Under the pieces are notes generated by a model that was not told the DNA's origin, made no database searches, and worked only from the letters and a program-made list of their open reading frames with translations. The position numbers were made by a program, and so were the translations under genes. From Ficedula albicollis (taxonomy: Eukaryota > Chordata > Aves > Passeriformes > Muscicapidae), in the NCBI RefSeq assembly GCF_000247815.1, contig NC_021684.1, positions 11,949,162 through 12,013,161 on the forward strand: a stretch of 64,000 nucleotides of DNA. Direction: 5' to 3'. Shown piece after piece: positions 60,538 through 64,000 of this stretch (its first letter is position 1; every line of letters begins with the position of its first letter).

Positions 60538-61103
60538 ATCAGCCCAAACTCTGATCATTTTCTGTGCTTGGTCACAGATTTCCAACATAAGATAGAGAGA
60601 TCACACTGTTTCTGCATACAGTGTTTTAGGGTCAGTCCCTGACTCAGCCTAGCACTGCCTGGGATAAGCATTCAGCTAAAGGCTCCCAAAAGCCAGCACT
60701 TCTTGAGAGAAGAGGCTCCACAGCCATAGTGTGCTCAGCAAAGGGAATGTATAATATGAGACCAACTAACCTGTGGATACCTGGCTCTATACCAATCAAC
60801 CTGAACTTCAAAAATCTACCTGACATCTTGTTCCCCTAATCAGCTTTTACAACAAAGGAAAAGCCAAGCTCAGCTTTCAGGAGAGGACAGAGGTGACAAG
60901 GAAGGGAAATACATGACAGAGGTGGCTGTTTACTAGGCACCCCTTCTGAGGTGCCTCCTGCTGAGAAGATGAGCTGTGTGATAGCATTTGATGCTATATA
61001 CCAGTGCAGGGGGACTGGTTCTGGTTTGTGGGCACATTTCTTCCTTAGGCAAGTATTGGAGGACATACTGAGGGTGAAGCCATGGATATGATGGAAATGA
61101 AGG

Positions 61104-61225
61104 CCACTTTTGAAATACCAAACCACAGTTAACCAGCCAGCTCGGGCTAATTGAGCTCCTGCCTCCACTTTTGAAATACCAAACCACAGTTAACCAGCCA
61201 GCTCGGGCTAATTGAGCTCCTGCCT
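61104..61225. repeat. 61-bp tandem duplication, identical copies
   Basis: Copies at 61104-61164 and 61165-61225 are identical, each running from CCACTTTTGAAATACCAAAC to GAGCTCCTGCCT. They lie about 55 bp upstream of the LTR-like segment. Tandem duplications of this size are common in the U3 enhancer region of retroviral LTRs, so they may belong to a longer LTR whose 5' end lies further left, or may be an independent flank duplication. Confidence 0.95.
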
Positions 61226-61278
61226 CAGGGTAGCCACGAGGGTCTGACTCATCCCCCCCCAGGGTACAAGGAGTAGTT

Positions 61279-61769
61279 TGTAGATGTAACACGTCATGCT
61301 AATATCATAGCCCCTATAGGTTGTATGCAAATGTTGTAGAATTTGTATTAGATTGGTTAAATGGAAATTAGAATATTCATAATAGAAAAAGATTTAAAGC
61401 TTTGTAAACAGGACATAGCTCTCTTTTCTCTCTTTTGCTCTCTCTTTTCTCTCTCGTTTCCTCTCTTTCTCCCTCTCTGCCTTCTCCCCCTTCCCCCTCC
61501 TCCTTGCCCCACTGCTCTAACCCACGTGTTGTTTTACTCTCGGCTGGCCTTCTCCCCCTCCCCCCTCCTCTCTTACCCCATTGCTCTAACCCACGTGTTG
61601 TTTTACTCTGGGCTGCTAAAGAGCAACCCTTTGTAAAACCCTCTGTTTCTTACCCACTTAATAAATGCTACAGTAACTTTTACCAAATACAGGTTTGATG
61701 AGTTTTGTCCCTATTCGTCTATTGGATACAAAGACTCCGCCTGTACCCACACGCAAGGTCCTCATCACA
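61279..61769 (+). mobile_element. LTR-like element (endogenous retrovirus, solo LTR?)
   Basis: Starting near TGTAGATGTAACACGTCATG, the segment has LTR-like organisation: an AT-rich left half, a long C/T-rich tract (about 61418-61580), an AATAAA polyadenylation signal at 61660-61665, then TTGATGAGTTTTGTCCC and a short tail of the type seen in U5. No gag, pol or env coding flanks it on either side, so it is best read as a solo LTR of an old endogenous retrovirus. I could not find a matching target-site duplication, and both ends are uncertain. The ERV class is not assignable by eye. Confidence 0.5.
61479..61615. repeat. Tandem duplication (~68 bp) inside the LTR-like element
   Basis: Copies at 61479-61546 and 61547-61615 share GCCTTCTCCCCC at the start and CTCTAACCCACGTGTTGTTT near the end. 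They differ at a handful of positions, mostly in the C-rich part. Each copy contains CACGTG, the E-box palindrome, so the duplication doubles a potential bHLH binding site upstream of the polyadenylation signal. Confidence 0.9.
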
Positions 61770-63476
61770 GCTTACCTGCTCCCTTCTCATTTAATAGCAG
61801 AGATATATTCATAGCTGAAAGGGAACTAGCAGAGCACGGGGACTTTTGTGAATGAAGAGCAACAGGAAAGGAGGACAAGGATAGGAGCCACTTGTAGATA
61901 CACTGCCTTTCCCACTCGGCCAATATAGACTTTGATCAATCCATTTATCACAAACCATCTAAATACAATACTGGAATGAGCTAAAGAAAAGCTTCTTGGT
62001 GCTGTGTCATCCTGCCTGCCTCTACTACAGTGAGAATTATGCCTGGGATATGCACTGTATGCTTCCCCTAAGCAAATACAGAACATTGACATGTGCTAGA
62101 TCTATTCAGCCACATTTACAGCTTCCACTTGGTGCTAAACACTGGGGACTCCCATAACCCAAAAAGAAGCATGACTGTAGGGAAAGTCGCTAGAAAAAAA
62201 AAGGTTAAAATACAAGATAAGACCAAGAATAAACTTTCTTGTCCCAGACAGTGAGCTACTTTCCCAGCCTCCTTGACAAGTGCCATCCATGTGCCCTTGG
62301 ACAGGGCTGGCTCCTCTTCTGTCCAGGAGACTCAAATCAATACCCAGGAATAGCACTGATCAATTTTTAAGAGGAATAACAGCCATCTCACCCCTTCACT
62401 ACACAGCTGCACACACATTACTTGCAGTTGCTGCCCAACCCCCAAAAGATTCACTAGGGACCACACTAATCAATTTTTATTTCTATTAAATTGATGCCTG
62501 TAGCATGCTGGAAGAAACATGGGCAGAAGGGACTACCCTAAATGAAGATCTTTAAGAGTCAGCACAGCAGGGATTTACACTAACTAGTTGGTCTTTTGAG
62601 TAGGCCAAAAAGATGAAAGAGGCAATCTGCTAGTCAGCCAAGACACTGCTCCAACTTGGGATGCCAAATGTTTCCATCATTCCTTTTCCTCTGCCCTTAG
62701 CCACCATCACAGGCCTTCTGCTTTCAAAGTGAGATCTCTGAGGACTTGATAAGCAAGGTTAAGATTTAATGGACTGACTGGCATATCTGAATCACTAATC
62801 ACAGCCTCCACTGAAGAACAACTCAAATTTCACTTTTATCCCAATCTCCAGTTCCATTCCCTCCTGCCTCAAATTCAGCAGAGGATTCCTGGCTGGGGAC
62901 ACCAGCCTGTATGGATGTCTTCCCCTCATTAAAACACATTAGTCTTACAGAGGGCTTGGACCTGTTTGTTCCACCCATCACTTACTACCAACCATGCCTG
63001 GCCAGAGCTGTGGGCTTGGCAGTGAGGGTGTCTCCACCTCAGGAGGTGGCCCCAGCTCCCCTTCACAGGCAAAGGGGGAAGCATCCCCTGCAGACATGCT
63101 GCCCATGGATATACCAGGTATCTGGACAGGGCAAACAGAGATAAACCACTGGCTTCCCTTCCACAAGGGGGAAGGAGGGCAGACAAGCAAAATTAGGCAA
63201 ACACATCCCATCTAACAGCATTTTCACTTGCAGCTTGCCAAGAAGGAAAACCTCCAACCATCTGCTTAGAATGAAGTGTTGGAGAAATATAAAAAAAGAA
63301 CCCAAGAAGTAAATTATGCTGACAGCAAATGAAAACTGACAGTACTATATCTACAAGTGTGTGATGAGCTATAAGGATGCTGGTGCATGTGACATCTCAT
63401 AACCTTGCACAAAAAAAAATTCCCCACTAAGATGGAAAAGTGTTATCAAAGGGGTGGCACAGGACTAAGGTCCAGA
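61770..63476. other. Non-coding, nothing recognised
   Basis: About 1.7 kb between the two LTR-like elements. Open frames are 88 codons or shorter and none is recognisable. The two LTRs are unlike each other and opposite in orientation, so this interval is not the inside of a provirus. Confidence 0.6.
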
Positions 63477-63945
63477 TGATGCCTTGGAGTGGCTACCTAG
63501 AACAGAGGCTAGCGAGTTAAAAGAAAAGAGTGGGTATTTATTAAAGGCCTTCAATAGATACACCTTGGGCAGTGTAAAAGCCTTGCAGAGGCTACACCCA
63601 AGATGGGTGGTCACGAGTTTTTCAGATGGATCTAAGTTTGGTGTATTTGCATATCAGGGGTTAATTCTCCAATTACAGCTTCAGGTAATGAAATCATATT
63701 CCCCCAGTTTGCTCCCTCCCAATTCACTTTTGTTTATACTTCTCAGGGCCTGAGGCAGAAGGTGTTCTTGGTTCTCAGGCCCAGGAGGATTGTTTTGTCT
63801 GACTAAAATGTGAAGAGAGCTTACTGACACTCTATATGGAGCTCAGAGTTACACACTAGTGCAGTACAGGAGCTGAAAAATATAAAGCTAAAAACTTAAG
63901 GCATCAGACAATAAGTTCAGGCTGGCTGGCTGATTATGCTCAACA
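63477..63945 (-). mobile_element. Probable solo LTR of an endogenous retrovirus, minus strand
   Basis: Read on the minus strand the 469-bp segment begins TGTTGAGCATAATC and ends AAGGCATCA, giving the TG...CA ends of an LTR. A TATAAA lies at 63733-63738 and an AATAAA polyadenylation signal at 63537-63542, about 200 bp downstream, in the correct order for U3-R-U5. Flanks TCCAGA (left) and GTCAGA (right) agree at four of six bases, a possible decayed target-site duplication. No retroviral coding sequence adjoins it. The sequence resembles LTRs I associate with passerine ERVL/ERVK families, but that naming is from memory. Confidence 0.5.
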
Positions 63946-64000
63946 GTCAGATATAAGGACAATCTTACACATTTATTCCTGCTTGCCTCTGACCCAAGCT

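Larger units (their letters stand above)
56061..61103. other. Non-coding block, no gene recognised
   Basis: No gene or known interspersed repeat was confidently recognised. Simple poly(A) runs occur at 57978-57992 (15 A) and 59318-59334 (17 A) with no retrocopy visible upstream. An A/C-rich low-complexity stretch lies at 60444-60537. A weak candidate exon on the minus strand (60026-60218) is listed separately. Open frames are 107 codons or less. Confidence 0.6.

Noticed and set aside
61279..63945. Two LTRs bounding one provirus
   Set aside because: The two elements are dissimilar and in opposite orientation, and the 1.7 kb between them has no retroviral coding sequence.

Overview
This window reads as non-coding DNA from a bird, most likely a passerine. 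I cannot support a single protein-coding gene, tRNA, rRNA or known ncRNA in it. The avian call rests on two CR1 LINE 3' ends: a 5'-truncated minus-strand copy at about 21448-21738, and a short plus-strand tail at 34639-34706 that ends in the ATTCTATGATTCT-type terminus of avian CR1s. It is supported by two LTR-like segments of the kind common in songbirds, a low visible density of interspersed repeats, no mammalian SINE or L1 signatures, and CpG-poor, moderately AT-rich sequence. Narrowing to passerine is inference. No bacterial or phage gene organisation is present.

Layout. Positions 1-8590 are unique-looking sequence with two short perfect or near-perfect inverted repeats. A compound AT/GT/AC microsatellite follows at 8595-8653. 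Positions 8654-21447 are unique, with a GC-rich, CpG-enriched patch at about 11145-11540. The minus-strand CR1 is at 21448-21738 and a small duplication at 22768-22887. Positions 22888-39468 are unique apart from the CR1 tail at 34639-34706. A three-copy minisatellite lies at 39469-39707, then what looks like an ancient, decayed CR1/L3-type LINE in antisense at about 40330-40990, and a small CpG cluster with a 12-bp palindrome at about 41450-41580.

A 436-base uninterrupted poly(G) run at 46364-46799 is the most abnormal feature and may be an assembly artefact. A nested tandem duplication with two identical 130-bp units lies at 47434-47770, and a 99-bp tandem duplication at 53460-53657. A possible ancient hAT-type DNA transposon remnant is at about 55829-56060. 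The last 3 kb hold a plus-strand LTR-like element at about 61279-61769, preceded by a 61-bp tandem duplication and containing an internal 68-bp duplication, and a probable minus-strand solo LTR at 63477-63945.

The many short open frames on both strands are what random 40-45% GC DNA gives. None carries a recognisable domain except one that is the decayed C-terminus of CR1 ORF2. The window is best described as intergenic or deep-intronic DNA. I did not find a convincing new biological system. The leads most worth a second look are the poly(G) tract, the duplications, the old transposon remnants, and a weak splice-flanked candidate exon on the minus strand at 60026-60218.
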